Both the position numbers and the translations under genes were made by a program. From the NCBI GenBank assembly GCA_003248865.1, contig QFPK01000012.1, positions 35,384 through 99,383 on the forward strand: DNA of 64,000 bases, given 5' to 3'. The stretch comes from Sphingomonas sp. (GTDB taxonomy: Bacteria; Pseudomonadota; Alphaproteobacteria; Sphingomonadales; Sphingomonadaceae). Of the stretch, positions 1 through 10,569 are shown one piece after another. The notes under the pieces are model-generated. The model did no database searches. It was given only the letters and a program-made list of their open reading frames with translations, and had not been told where the DNA came from. Positions within the stretch are counted from its first letter, which is position 1. Each line of letters opens with the position of its first letter.

Positions 1-1847
<1,847 letters not shown>

Positions 1848-1989
1848 GGCGACCCCCTCCAGTTTTCAGCACATACGAATGCAGCCCCGGTCAAAGACGA
1901 GCCGTTGCCCAGCGTCAAGCCAAAGCGACTAATGGATTGAAGAGTCAGCGCCCGGCATGACAGCCATGCAGCCGATCGGGCAGGTCTGA

Positions 1990-2550
1990 TCAGGCGTGAC
2001 CCATTTCGGTGGAGAGCAGCCGCGCGTCGATTCCGGCGGCCCGGAAGCCGTCGAGCCAGCGGCCGGGCGCCCGCGTGTCCCAGATGAGGCCCATGGTGGC
2101 GGGCGTGGAGAACCAGCCGTTCATCGACAATTCCATTTCCAGCTGCCCGGAAGACCAACCCGCATAGCCCAGCGCCGCCACCCACTGGCGGGGTCCGCGT
2201 TTGGCAGCGATGGCGGCCAGCACATCGCGCGAGCCGGTCAGTGCCCAGCGCCCTGCGACATGGCGGGTATCCTGCCCGCCCCAATCGGGCGAGTGCAGCA
2301 CGAAGCCGCGCTGCGGATCGACCGGGCCGCCCATCAGCACCGGCAGCGCGGGCGTGTCGCCCGGCTCGATCTCCAGCTGACGCATCAGATCGGGCACGGT
2401 CAGATCGTCCAGCGGTTCGTGCAGGCAGATGCCCATCGCGCCGCCGGCATCATGGGCGCACATCGCGACCACGCTCCGCTCGAATCGCGGATCGCCGATC
2501 CCGGGCATTGCCAGCAGGAACTGGCCGGGCAGATAGGGCGCCTCTGTCAT
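1990..2550 (-). CDS. YqgE/AlgH family protein
   Basis: 186 aa, the usual length for the UPF0301 (YqgE/AlgH) family, whose biochemical role is unknown. Recognised by the N-terminal PYLPGQFLLAMPGIGDPRFERSV, the MGICLHEPLDDLTVPDLM segment, MGGPVDPQRGFVLHS and the C-terminal QWVAALGYAGWSSGQLE. No signal peptide or membrane segment. It lies about 140 bp upstream of the carboxylase gene on the same strand, and is divergent from the peroxiredoxin gene. Family membership is confident; function is not assigned. Confidence 0.93.
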   Translation of the reverse strand: MTEAPYLPGQFLLAMPGIGDPRFERSVVAMCAHDAGGAMGICLHEPLDDLTVPDLMRQLEIEPGDTPALPVLMGGPVDPQRGFVLHSPDWGGQDTRHVAGRWALTGSRDVLAAIAAKRGPRQWVAALGYAGWSSGQLEMELSMNGWFSTPATMGLIWDTRAPGRWLDGFRAAGIDARLLSTEMGHA

Positions 2551-2654
2551 GACATTTTCCCTACGCGCGCGGGCCTGTCATGAACAGGCGCTAGACGTGG
2601 TGAACTGCCCGCATTAACGCCGTTTTTCGACCAACCGATGGAGGAGAGACCGCC

Positions 2655-3137
2655 ATGACGATCAAGGTCGGCGATAGCGTTCCGCACGCCACACTCACCA
2701 AGCTGACTGAATCCGGCCCCGCGCCCGTCGACACCGACGAGCTGTTCAAGGGCCGCACCGTGGCGCTGTTCGCGGTGCCCGGCGCCTTCACCCCTACCTG
2801 CTCGGCCAAGCATCTGCCGGGCTTCATCGAAAAGTCCGGCGAGATCGGCGCCAAGGGCGTGGACGAGATCGTCTGCCTGTCCGTGAACGATGCCTTCGTG
2901 ATGGGCGCCTGGGCCAAATCCTCCGGCGCGGAAGGCAAGATCAGCATGCTGGCCGACGGCAACGGCGATTTCGCCAAGGCGCTGGGCCTGACCATGGACG
3001 GCAGCAAATATGGCATGGGCCTGCGCGCGCAGCGCTTCTCCATGCTGGTGAAGGACGGCAAGGTCGTGGAGCTGAACGTGGAGGATCCGGGCGCGTTCAA
3101 GGTCTCGTCCGCGGAACATCTGCTGTCGCAGCTGTAA
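2655..3137 (+). CDS. Prx5-type peroxiredoxin
   Basis: 160-aa thiol peroxidase of the AhpE/Prx5 (PRDX5-like) group that reduces H2O2 and organic hydroperoxides in the cytoplasm. The active-site motif PGAFTPTCS places the peroxidatic cysteine at C49. A second cysteine at C74 (EIVCLSV) is the position conserved in this subfamily. GLRAQRFSMLVKDGKV near the C-terminus is also typical. A ribosome site GGAGGAGAG precedes the ATG. The dienelactone hydrolase gene starts 13 bp downstream, so the two are probably co-transcribed. Reductant is probably glutathione/glutaredoxin or thioredoxin (family knowledge). Confidence 0.95.
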   Translation: MTIKVGDSVPHATLTKLTESGPAPVDTDELFKGRTVALFAVPGAFTPTCSAKHLPGFIEKSGEIGAKGVDEIVCLSVNDAFVMGAWAKSSGAEGKISMLADGNGDFAKALGLTMDGSKYGMGLRAQRFSMLVKDGKVVELNVEDPGAFKVSSAEHLLSQL

Positions 3138-3150
3138 GGGGACGGACACC

Positions 3151-3867
3151 ATGGATCTGGAGTATTTCGACGGCGACCAGCGCTGCCTTGGCGTGCTGGA
3201 GCTGCCGGACCCCGCGAAGTTCCCGGGGCCTCGCCCCGGGGTCGTCGCGGTGCACGAAGCCTGGGGCCTTGGCGCGCAGGTGCAGCGGCGGGCGAAGATG
3301 CTGGCCGAACTGGGCTATGTGGCGCTGGCGGCGGATATCTTCGGGGATCGTTACATCCCGGCCGATCCGCCGGAGGCGTTCAAGATCATCGGCGATCTCG
3401 CCGCTGATGCCCCCAAGCTGCGCGCCCGGGTGGCGGCGGCGGTGGCTGCGCTGAAGGCCGTGCCGCAGTGCGACGGCCGCATCGCGGCCATCGGCTATTG
3501 CTTCGGCGGTCGCACGGTTCTGGAACTGGCCCGGTCGGGCAACCCGGACGTGCTTGCGGTGGTGAGCTTCCACGGTGCGCTGGACACCCCGGCGCCCGCC
3601 GAGAAGGGCAAAGTGACGGCGAAACTGCTGGTCTGCCATGGCGCAGAGGCCGAGCTGGTGCCGCACGTGCACCTGAACGCCTTCCTGGACGAGATGGCGG
3701 CAGCCGAAGTCGATTGCCAGACCATTGCCTATACGGGGGCGAAGCATGCCTTCACCAACCCGGAGGCGAAGGGGCAGTTGATGTCCACGATCATTTTCCA
3801 TGAGCGGACCGACAGAAGGTCATGGAATGCGATGGTGGCGCATCTGGCTGAAGCCGGCCTCGATTAA
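3151..3867 (+). CDS. Dienelactone hydrolase family protein
   Basis: 238-aa alpha/beta hydrolase of the DLH family. Seen: HEAWGL (E36, the glutamate that orients the nucleophile), the nucleophile elbow IGYCFGG with C117, and the C-terminal histidine in GAKHAF (H199). The strand that normally carries the catalytic aspartate reads HGAEAELVP; aligned to the usual GAxDPLVP pattern the aspartate position (167) is alanine flanked by glutamates. Either a glutamate substitutes or activity is altered. Cytoplasmic, no signal peptide. Its stop codon lies in the left arm of the parS-flanking inverted repeat. Substrate unknown; many genomic DLH homologues are not dienelactone hydrolases. Confidence 0.9.
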   Translation: MDLEYFDGDQRCLGVLELPDPAKFPGPRPGVVAVHEAWGLGAQVQRRAKMLAELGYVALAADIFGDRYIPADPPEAFKIIGDLAADAPKLRARVAAAVAALKAVPQCDGRIAAIGYCFGGRTVLELARSGNPDVLAVVSFHGALDTPAPAEKGKVTAKLLVCHGAEAELVPHVHLNAFLDEMAAAEVDCQTIAYTGAKHAFTNPEAKGQLMSTIIFHERTDRRSWNAMVAHLAEAGLD

Positions 3868-4320
3868 GGCAAAGCCTTAACTCGAGGACTCGGCGCAAGC
3901 CCGGCCGGCTGAGCGGGCGATCTCTATCGCCCGCCAGTCCGACGGCGCAGGCTTTGCCTGCGCTTTTTCTTTCTTTCCTTAACCTCTCCCAGCGGACTCG
4001 GCGGCTTGGCCGCCGGCCGCGCGGAACATGCACGTAACCATATCGGTTGTTCCACGTGGAACATCGTCCTACACTTTGTTCTCAACAGCTTGGCTGTAGG
4101 ACGTGTAGGATTTGTAAGAATTGTTCCACACTTGGCGAGCGCGGATAGGCCGGCCGCGCGGCTGAGCCGCGCGAGTCCGGCTGGAGAGAAAAGTAGGGAG
4201 ACTGAAGAAAAAAGAAGGCCGGCAAAGCCGGACTCGTCGGACGGGCTCGTCGGGCTGAAGCCCTCCGCCCCGCCGGCCGGGCCTGCGGCGAGTCTGCGAG
4301 TTAAGGCTTTGCCTTAATCG
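3861..4320. repeat. 460-bp intergenic block with long imperfect inverted arms around a parS site
   Basis: Positions 3861-3884 and 4297-4320 are exact 24-bp inverted copies (outer end CGATTAAGGCAAAGCC). Similarity continues inward for roughly 30 bp more (GCCCGGCCGGC in both), and further in a CT-rich stretch followed by CAGC(C)GGACTCG and a GC-rich palindromic end is shared between about 3965-4022 and the reverse complement of about 4155-4230. The centre holds the parS-like palindrome at 4048-4063 and a half copy TGTTCCAC at 4122-4129. No credible gene is present; reading frames here are low-complexity. The left arm contains the last codons of the dienelactone hydrolase gene. Confidence 0.8.
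4048..4063. promoter_or_regulatory. parS: parS-like ParB-binding centromere site
   Basis: A perfect 16-bp palindrome TGTTCCACGTGGAACA. It matches the bacterial parS consensus TGTTnCACGTGnAACA and is identical to the C/G variant used by many proteobacteria. ParB binds such sites, spreads with CTP, and recruits SMC and ParA for origin segregation. It lies in a gene-free block, not in a promoter immediately upstream of a gene. An additional half site TGTTCCAC occurs at 4122-4129. parS sites usually cluster within tens of kb of oriC, so this suggests, but does not prove, that the window is origin-proximal. parA/parB are not in the window. Confidence 0.85.
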
Positions 4321-4342
4321 CAGCCGCCTTCGGGCCAGCCGC

Positions 4343-4750
4343 CTAATTGCCCACCCGTGTCCAGGTTTCACTCCGGCAGCCCGTGTTCCGCACCAGACAC
4401 CCCCGCACCTGGATCGTCTTCGGGTTCTGCACCGTCAGCGTGCCGTTGAAGCGGCGGTTGATGTCCGGCACGAACACCCGGCCGCGGAACTCGGCGGGGC
4501 CGGTGCGGCTGAAATCCTCGAACAGGTTCATGCCGATCAGGTTCGGGTGGCCGCCGCGCGCGGCGTCGGCCTTGGCGCGTTCGCTGGCCCAGGCCACCTT
4601 GCCGCAGATGTTCGGCCCGCATTTGGAAATGCGGATCCGCGTGTTGCCGCCCGGGCTTTGCCAGACGCCGGTCGGGGTGACCGGCTTCTGCGCAAGAACC
4701 GGGGTTGCAACCAGAACGGACAGCAGCAGGGCGGCAGACACGCGCATCAT
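4343..4750 (-). CDS. DUF2147 family exported protein
   Basis: About 135 aa, secreted or periplasmic. N-terminal signal peptide MMRVSAALLLSVLVATPVLAQ, then the DUF2147 pattern: GVWQSPGGNTRIRISKCGPNICGKVAW, an ADAARGG loop, a GMNLFEDF stretch and a C-terminal GCLVRNTGCRSETWTRV. Paired cysteines suggest disulphides. The family is common in alphaproteobacteria and has no established biochemical role. An AAAGG ribosome site five bases before the ATG at 4750 decides the start over an upstream GTG. It is separate from dapD by about 77 bp on the same strand. Confidence 0.9.
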   Translation of the reverse strand: MMRVSAALLLSVLVATPVLAQKPVTPTGVWQSPGGNTRIRISKCGPNICGKVAWASERAKADAARGGHPNLIGMNLFEDFSRTGPAEFRGRVFVPDINRRFNGTLTVQNPKTIQVRGCLVRNTGCRSETWTRVGN

Positions 4751-4827
4751 CGGCACCTTTCGTCGAGTCTCACGACAGCGCCGCTCTGCTCCGAACCTAT
4801 CGACCCCGCAAGGTCACTATTGTCGCA

Positions 4828-5667
4828 TCAGTCGCGCAGAAGTTCGTTGATGCCGGTTTTCGCCCGCGTCTGCGCATCCACCCGCTTCACGATCACCGCG
4901 CAGGCCAGATTCGGGCCCGGCGTGCCGTCCGCCAGCGGCTTGCCCGGCAGCGTGCCCGGCACCACCACGGCATAGGGCGGCACCTCGCCGATGAACACTT
5001 CGCCCGTCTCCCGGTCGACGATCTTGGTGGAGGCGCCCAGGAACACGCCCATCGACAGCACCGCGCCCTCGCGCACGATCACGCCCTCGGCCACTTCGGA
5101 GCGGGCACCGATGAAGGCGCCGTCCTCGATGATGACCGGGCCGGCCTGCAGCGGCTCCAGCACGCCGCCGATGCCCGCCCCGCCCGAGATATGGACGTTG
5201 GCGCCGATCTGGGCGCAGCTGCCCACGGTCGCCCAGGTGTCGACCATGCTGCCCTTGCCGACATGGGCGCCGATGTTCACGAAGCTGGGCATCAGCACCA
5301 CGCCCGGCGCCACATAGGCGCCGCGCCGCACCACTGCCCCCGGCACCATGCGGAATCCGGCTTCCGCGAAGCGGTTGGCGCCCCAGCCCAGCGTCTTCAG
5401 CGGCACCTTGTCATAAGCAGGCGCGCCCACGCCGTCTGTCGTGTCGTTGGCGGACAGGCGGAAGCTGAGCAGCACGGCCTTTTTCAGCCACTGGTTCACT
5501 GTCCATTGCCCGTTGGCACCGCGCTCTGCCACCCGCAGCGCGCCCGAATCGAGCCCGGCGAGCGCTGCCTCCACGGCGGCCGCCACGGCCGCGTCGCCCG
5601 GGGTGAGCGCGTCGCGCGCGTCCCAGGCGGCTTCGATGGCGTCTTGCGTGGCGGTCCAGTCGGTCAT
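4828..5667 (-). CDS. dapD: 2,3,4,5-tetrahydropyridine-2,6-dicarboxylate N-succinyltransferase
   Basis: 279 aa, normal DapD length. Transfers succinyl from succinyl-CoA to tetrahydrodipicolinate in the succinylase branch of lysine/meso-diaminopimelate synthesis (cytoplasm). The N-terminal helical domain (about 1-100) is followed by left-handed beta-helix hexapeptide repeats (GAYVAPGVVLMPSFVNIGAHVG, GANVHISGGAGIGGVLEPLQ, AFIGARSEVAEGVIVREGAV) and the C-terminal DAQTRAKTGINELLRD. The start ATG overlaps the stop of the upstream HAD gene by four bases (ATGA), so the two are translationally coupled. Confidence 0.97.
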   Translation of the reverse strand: MTDWTATQDAIEAAWDARDALTPGDAAVAAAVEAALAGLDSGALRVAERGANGQWTVNQWLKKAVLLSFRLSANDTTDGVGAPAYDKVPLKTLGWGANRFAEAGFRMVPGAVVRRGAYVAPGVVLMPSFVNIGAHVGKGSMVDTWATVGSCAQIGANVHISGGAGIGGVLEPLQAGPVIIEDGAFIGARSEVAEGVIVREGAVLSMGVFLGASTKIVDRETGEVFIGEVPPYAVVVPGTLPGKPLADGTPGPNLACAVIVKRVDAQTRAKTGINELLRD

Positions 5668-6389
5668 GCAGTCAACTCCTCAAGCCAATCCGTCAGGTCG
5701 GCGATTTCATAATCGATGAAGTCGGGCGAATGCCCATGGTCGCCCCGTTCGGAGCCGTTGTTCACCCAGCCCGTCACCATGCCCAGCGCATGGGCGGGTT
5801 TCAGATTGTGCGCCATGTCGTCCACGAAGAAGGCGCGCGTCGGATCCACCCCATGGGCCGCGCACAGGCCGGAATAGGCGCGCGGATCGGGCTTGGGCTG
5901 ATAGGCCATGGCGTGGATGTCGTGGATGTCCTCGAAACAGTCCAGGATGCCCAGCGCCGTCAGCACCCGTTCGGCATAGGGTCGGTCGCCGTTGGTGAAG
6001 ACGATGCGGCGGCCGGGCAGCCGCATCAGGGCGGCGTGAAGGCGCGGATTCAAATCCAGCACGGATTTATCGATGTCATGAACGGCGGCTAGGAAGTGGT
6101 AGGGATCCACCTGATGGCTCAGCATCAGCCCTTTCAGAGTCGTGCCATGTTCGTGGAAGTAGCGCTTTTGCAGCACCCGTGCCTCGCCCAACCCCAGCCC
6201 CAGCAGCTCAGCAACATAGGCCTCCATCTTCCTGTCGATCTGGGCGAACAGGTTGGCGCTGGCCTGGTATAAACTATTGTCCATGTCGAACAGCCAGCTG
6301 TTGACGCCCGCAAGTCGCCCCGGCAGGCTGCGCTGCAACGAGAAGCCCTGCAAAGGGGCGGTTCCTCGGGGTGTCGCGGGGCTGGTCAT
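5664..6389 (-). CDS. HAD-superfamily pyrimidine 5'-nucleotidase
   Basis: 241-aa HAD phosphatase of the pyrimidine 5'-nucleotidase type (SDT1/PHM8-like). Motif I WLFDMDNSLY carries the nucleophile Asp in DxD; motif II is VFTNGD; motif III lysine lies in YQPKPDPRAY; motif IV is FFVDDMAHNL. The helical cap between motif I and II contains the family's RYFHEHGTTLKGL segment. Probably dephosphorylates UMP/CMP or related monophosphates (family knowledge). It overlaps dapD by four bases and is divergent from the autotransporter gene, with about 27 bp between the two starts. Confidence 0.93.
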   Translation of the reverse strand: MTSPATPRGTAPLQGFSLQRSLPGRLAGVNSWLFDMDNSLYQASANLFAQIDRKMEAYVAELLGLGLGEARVLQKRYFHEHGTTLKGLMLSHQVDPYHFLAAVHDIDKSVLDLNPRLHAALMRLPGRRIVFTNGDRPYAERVLTALGILDCFEDIHDIHAMAYQPKPDPRAYSGLCAAHGVDPTRAFFVDDMAHNLKPAHALGMVTGWVNNGSERGDHGHSPDFIDYEIADLTDWLEELTA

Positions 6390-6416
6390 GGGCCGCCCAT
6401 AGACGAGGACGAACGG

Positions 6417-8660
6417 ATGAGGCCAGTTCCACTTTGGCGGAATTCACGCCTGCGCGGCCTGCTGGCTGCCGGCGCGGGCCTGTCTGTCGCGGCTTGCGGG
6501 GGGGCCGGCGGCAGCGGCGTGACCCCGGTTTCCTCGACCCCTGCCACCGTAACGCCAAGCCCCACGCCGACACCGACGGTGAACTATGACACTGCCGAAT
6601 ATCGCCGATCCGGCGCCGCTGCGACCTCGGGCGCCATCACAGCATGGCAGTCGGGTGTCAGCGGAAGAGGCGTCACGATCGCCTTCATCGACAGCGGGAT
6701 CGACAGCGCGAGCAGCGAATTCGCCGGGCGCATCTCGGTCGCCAGCCGCGATGTGTCCGGCCAAGGGCGCGGAGTACAGGACAACACCGGCCATGGCACG
6801 GCCGTGGCCGCAGTCGCGGCTGCGGGACGCAACGATTCGCAGATCGTCGGGGTCGCCTATGAAGCCACAATCGCCGCGTTCCGGACCGACAATGGCGATT
6901 GCAGCGATGGTTGCCGCTATGCAGATTCCAATATCGCCGCCGGAATTGATGCGGCGCTGAACACGGGCGCGCGGGCAATCAACATCTCGCTGGGCGGCTC
7001 CAGCGCCAACGCGCCGCTGCGCGCCGCCTTCGTGCGCGCCACCAACCAGGGCGCTGTTCTGGTGCTCTCCGCCGGGAACGACGGCCTTGCCAACCCCGAC
7101 CCGCTGCCGCTGGGCGCACTGTCTGCGGCGGGGGGTTCCGCCGTGATCATCGTGGGATCGGTGAACAGCAGCGGCGTGATCAGCGAATTCTCCAACCGGG
7201 CCGGCACGGCCGCCAACAATTATCTGGTGGCGCTGGGTGAGGATGTGCGCAGCTTCGATCACACAGGGCAGGCCTGGCTCTACACCGGCACCAGCTTTTC
7301 CACCCCCACCGTCACCGGGGCTGTCGCGTTGCTGGCGCAGGCGTTTCCGAACCTGACGGGCGCGCGAATCACTGAGATCCTGCTGACCACGGCAGACGAT
7401 CTGGGCGATCCGGGTATTGATGCCGTCTATGGCCGAGGGCGGCTGAACATCGGCCGCGCCATGGCGCCCATCGGGCAGACCAGCCTTGCCGGCACCGCCA
7501 TCCCCGTATCCGACACCAGCAGCGGCGCGCTGGGCAGCGCGTTCGGCAGTGGACTGGCCACCGCGGCCGGGCTGGCCAATGTGCCCGTCACCGACAGCTA
7601 TGACCGGCTCTACAGCTTCGCGTTGAACAGCCGCTTCCGCACGGCGTCGCCGGGGCGGCTGGCGGCGCGACTCGAATCGGCAGGGCTGGAAAGTACGGAC
7701 ACCGATTTCAGCGCCGGGCCGTTCCAGGCGACGCTGGCGCTGCGTGCCACCCGCTTCCGCGACCGCCCCGGCACCGATTCCTTCCGCGACGAGGATCTGA
7801 ACAGCGCGCATCTGGGCCTCGCCCAGCGCGGGCTCGACCGCCATGCCGCCGCGCGAAATCCGCTGCGCGAAACCCGGCTGTCGCTGCGGCAGGACGACAT
7901 CGGCCTCAGCCTCGCCAGCGGGCGGCTGGCGCAGGAAGCCCTGCCCGGCAGCACCGCGCCCGGCTTCGCCGCCGACGACGGCCTGACACCCGACGACGCC
8001 ATGGGCACACGCGGCCGCCTGCTGATGATGGCCGACTGGCGCCACCGTGACCTGACCTTCGCCGTCGCCGCCAGCAACCGCCGGCTGCAACTGCTCCGGC
8101 TGGACGGCCTGCCCACCGACAACCGGCAGAGCCAGCTGCTGATCGCCGCCAACTGGGCGCGCGGGCCGCTGGTGCTGACCCTCCACGCGGCCGACACGCG
8201 GGAGCAGGGCGCCTTCCTCGGCACCCGCCTCTCCTCCACCTTCGGCCTCGAAGGCGGGCACACCCGCTCACTCGCCGCCGCGATGGATCTGGGGCGCGGC
8301 GGATGGGGCGTGCGGCTCGCGGGCACGCAGGGCTGGGCCACGCCGCAGTTCGGCAGCCTCAGCCTGCTGCGGAGCGCGGGCAGCCTTTCCGTGCAGAACT
8401 GGTCCGTCACCGGCCATGCGCCGCTCTCCGCCGGGCGGCTGTCTCTGACACTGGCGCAACCCGTCGCCATCACCGCCGGGCAACTCCGCCTCGCCGATGG
8501 CACGCCGCTGGCCGCCGCCGTCACCGCGCGCGAAACCGCGGCCGAGCTGGGCTGGGCACGCGGCGGTCTGCAACTGGCCGCCTTCCATCGCCGCAACGCC
8601 GGGAACCTGCCGGGGCTGGCGGATACCGGGGCCGCGATCAGCTGGCGGGCTGGGTTTTAG
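6417..8660 (+). CDS. Subtilisin-like (S8) serine protease autotransporter, lipoprotein type
   Basis: 747 aa. The N-terminus is a lipoprotein signal (GLLAAGAGLSVAAC, lipid-anchored C27), followed by a Thr/Pro-rich linker (about 35-55). The subtilase domain (about 75-350) has the complete triad: D92 in AFIDSGID, H126 in NTGHGTAV, S293 in GTSFSTPTVTG, with oxyanion N221 in SAGND. The C-terminal third is rich in alternating polar and hydrophobic strands and ends in phenylalanine (WRAGF), as expected for an autotransporter or outer-membrane barrel. The layout resembles SphB1-type surface-lipidated maturation proteases; substrate unknown. The gene ends just before intergenic element A. Confidence 0.88.
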   Translation: MRPVPLWRNSRLRGLLAAGAGLSVAACGGAGGSGVTPVSSTPATVTPSPTPTPTVNYDTAEYRRSGAAATSGAITAWQSGVSGRGVTIAFIDSGIDSASSEFAGRISVASRDVSGQGRGVQDNTGHGTAVAAVAAAGRNDSQIVGVAYEATIAAFRTDNGDCSDGCRYADSNIAAGIDAALNTGARAINISLGGSSANAPLRAAFVRATNQGAVLVLSAGNDGLANPDPLPLGALSAAGGSAVIIVGSVNSSGVISEFSNRAGTAANNYLVALGEDVRSFDHTGQAWLYTGTSFSTPTVTGAVALLAQAFPNLTGARITEILLTTADDLGDPGIDAVYGRGRLNIGRAMAPIGQTSLAGTAIPVSDTSSGALGSAFGSGLATAAGLANVPVTDSYDRLYSFALNSRFRTASPGRLAARLESAGLESTDTDFSAGPFQATLALRATRFRDRPGTDSFRDEDLNSAHLGLAQRGLDRHAAARNPLRETRLSLRQDDIGLSLASGRLAQEALPGSTAPGFAADDGLTPDDAMGTRGRLLMMADWRHRDLTFAVAASNRRLQLLRLDGLPTDNRQSQLLIAANWARGPLVLTLHAADTREQGAFLGTRLSSTFGLEGGHTRSLAAAMDLGRGGWGVRLAGTQGWATPQFGSLSLLRSAGSLSVQNWSVTGHAPLSAGRLSLTLAQPVAITAGQLRLADGTPLAAAVTARETAAELGWARGGLQLAAFHRRNAGNLPGLADTGAAISWRAGF

Positions 8661-8671
8661 GGCGGAGAGGA

Positions 8672-8893
8672 TTTTTGCCTCCGGCGGGCAGGGAAATGAT
8701 TTCCCTGCACCCTCCGAGTTGGCGTTGCGCACTACTCTGATATCGCGCGTGTGGCTTGGTTTGCTTGCCTGCGGCGCGGAACGAGCTGGCGCCGCAGGCA
8801 ATAAACTCAGTCGTCAGCGCAACCTCGACGATCATCTTACTAATGTGGGTGCAGGGAGCACGGCTCCCTGCCGGAGTGAAGGGGCAGAGCCCC
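8672..8893 (+). repeat. Multi-hairpin intergenic element, copy A
   Basis: Full copy between the convergent autotransporter and DegP genes. Order: T-run plus GCCTCCGGCGGGC; hairpin 1 at 8688-8708 (GCAGGGAAAT paired with ATTTCCCTGC); a TTGGCGTTG segment; central hairpin with 13-bp arms TTGCCTGCGGCGC (8765-8777) and its complement (8789-8801), 11-nt loop; AACCTCGACGATCATC; hairpin 3 at 8851-8871 (GCAGGGAGC/GCTCCCTGC); hairpin 4 at 8881-8893 (GGGGC AGA GCCCC) followed by a pyrimidine run. Same element as copies B, C, D/E, F, G and H. Confidence 0.9.
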
Positions 8894-8912
8894 TTCCTTC
8901 ACCATCACCCGC

Positions 8913-10397
8913 TCAGGCCGCCGGGCGGCATCCGAAGCTGGACGGAGCCTGGAACAGGCATTCCACGCGCTGGCCGCCCCGGTTCAGGCCGAACAGGGTG
9001 CGGTTGGGGCTGGTGGAGATGGCGTCGCGCACGTCGGTGACGCTGGCGACGCGGTTGCCGTTCACGCTTTCCACGATGTCGCCGGGGCGGGGGAAGCCGG
9101 TGCGGGCGGCGGGGGCCTGCGGCGGCACCTGCACCACGACGACTCCGCGTTCGGGCAGGCCTGCGCCCAGTTCCTGCGCCAGCGCAGGGGAGAGGTTGGC
9201 GATGGAGACGCCTGCCAGGATGTTGCCGTTCGGCATCTGGGTGAGCTGGCGGGCGGGCGATTCGGGGGGCGCCATCAGCTTCAGCTGCAGGTTGCTGGCG
9301 GCGCCTGCGCGCAGGATGGTGAGGGTGACGTTGTCGCCCACCGGCTGTGTGGCGATGCGGTAGCGCAGGTTGGAGGGGTCGATCACATCCTTGCCGTCGA
9401 TGGCGTAGATGATGTCGCCCAGTTTCAGGCCCGCGGCGGCCGCCGGGGAGCCGGGGGAGACTCCGGTGACGAGCATGCCGGTGGGCCGGTCGAGCCCGGC
9501 CTTGGCGGCGGCGTCGGTGGTGAGCGGCTCGCCCTCCACCCCGATCCAGGCGGTGACGAAGCGACCGCTGCTGGCGCCGCGCAGGAAGGTCTTCACCATG
9601 TTGGAGGGGATGGCGAAGCCGAGCCCGATGTTGCCGCCGTCGCGGCCGCCCGAAAGGATCACGGAGTTGATCCCGATAACGTCGCCGTTCATGGCCGCGA
9701 GCGCGCCGCCCGAATTGCCCTGATTGATGGCGGCGTCCGTCTGGATGAAGAATTGCGAGTCGGACACGCCGATGCCGGTGCGGGCGGTGGCGGAGACGAT
9801 GCCCTGCGTGACGGTCTGCCCCACGCCGAAGGGATTGCCGATGGCGAGCACGAGATCGCCCACCTGCGCGCGGTCGCTATCCCCCAGTTTGGCGACGGGG
9901 AGCGTGGCGCCTTGCGGTTCGATCTTCAGCAGGGCGAGATCCAGCCGGGGTTCGGCGAACAGCAGCTTGGCGGGATATTCGCGCCGGTCGGCCAGCGCGA
10001 CGAGGATCTGGTCTGCGCCCTGAACGACGTGGTTGTTGGTGATGACGAGGCCGCCTGCATCGACGATGACGCCCGAGCCCAGCGAGTTTTCCACCCGGGG
10101 CTGGCTATCGAACATGGCGAAGAAGCCGCCCATCTGCTGGCGCTGGCGCACCACGCGGGCGGTGAAGATGTTGACGACGGCGGGCTGCACCTGCCGGGCG
10201 ACGGGCGCGAAGGAGAGGTTCACCTGGGCGGCCGATTGCGGCACGGCGCGTTCGGCTTCGCCGCCGGCGGCGCGCGCCAGCGTGGCGGCTTCCTGCGCCG
10301 AGAGCGTGCCGCTGCCCGTGAGGTTGTTGACCGAGAGCGCGAGCGCGACGCCCCCGGCGAGGCCTGCGGCGAGCAGGGCGATCGAACGTGCCTTCAT
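8913..10397 (-). CDS. DegP/HtrA-type periplasmic serine protease (Do family)
   Basis: 494 aa with the chosen start MKARSIALLAAGLAGGV, which gives an uncleaved anchor or signal peptide; the longer frame upstream is antisense to the amidase gene. Trypsin-like domain with triad His in VVTNNHVVQGA, Asp in LDLALLKIEP and Ser in QGNSGGALAAMNG. Two PDZ domains follow (about 270-365, starting WIGVEGEPLT; and about 395-490, with ASVTDVRDAI). Degrades or refolds misfolded envelope proteins. Related to DegQ/MucD. The gene is convergent with the autotransporter and divergent from the amidase gene (172 bp). Confidence 0.95.
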   Translation of the reverse strand: MKARSIALLAAGLAGGVALALSVNNLTGSGTLSAQEAATLARAAGGEAERAVPQSAAQVNLSFAPVARQVQPAVVNIFTARVVRQRQQMGGFFAMFDSQPRVENSLGSGVIVDAGGLVITNNHVVQGADQILVALADRREYPAKLLFAEPRLDLALLKIEPQGATLPVAKLGDSDRAQVGDLVLAIGNPFGVGQTVTQGIVSATARTGIGVSDSQFFIQTDAAINQGNSGGALAAMNGDVIGINSVILSGGRDGGNIGLGFAIPSNMVKTFLRGASSGRFVTAWIGVEGEPLTTDAAAKAGLDRPTGMLVTGVSPGSPAAAAGLKLGDIIYAIDGKDVIDPSNLRYRIATQPVGDNVTLTILRAGAASNLQLKLMAPPESPARQLTQMPNGNILAGVSIANLSPALAQELGAGLPERGVVVVQVPPQAPAARTGFPRPGDIVESVNGNRVASVTDVRDAISTSPNRTLFGLNRGGQRVECLFQAPSSFGCRPAA

Positions 10398-10569
10398 TGG
10401 CAGACTGGGCTCCTTGCCGTTTGTTATGTTCGCCAGATTGGGGCTGGCGGAAGGGGATGCAAGAGCGGTTATGCGCCGCGCGTTGAAGCGTGGCTGAACA
10501 TTCCGAACGGCTTTGACAAACGGCTCGGCCGATTCCAGCATGGCACCGGTCGCTGTCGGGAGTTGCGGC

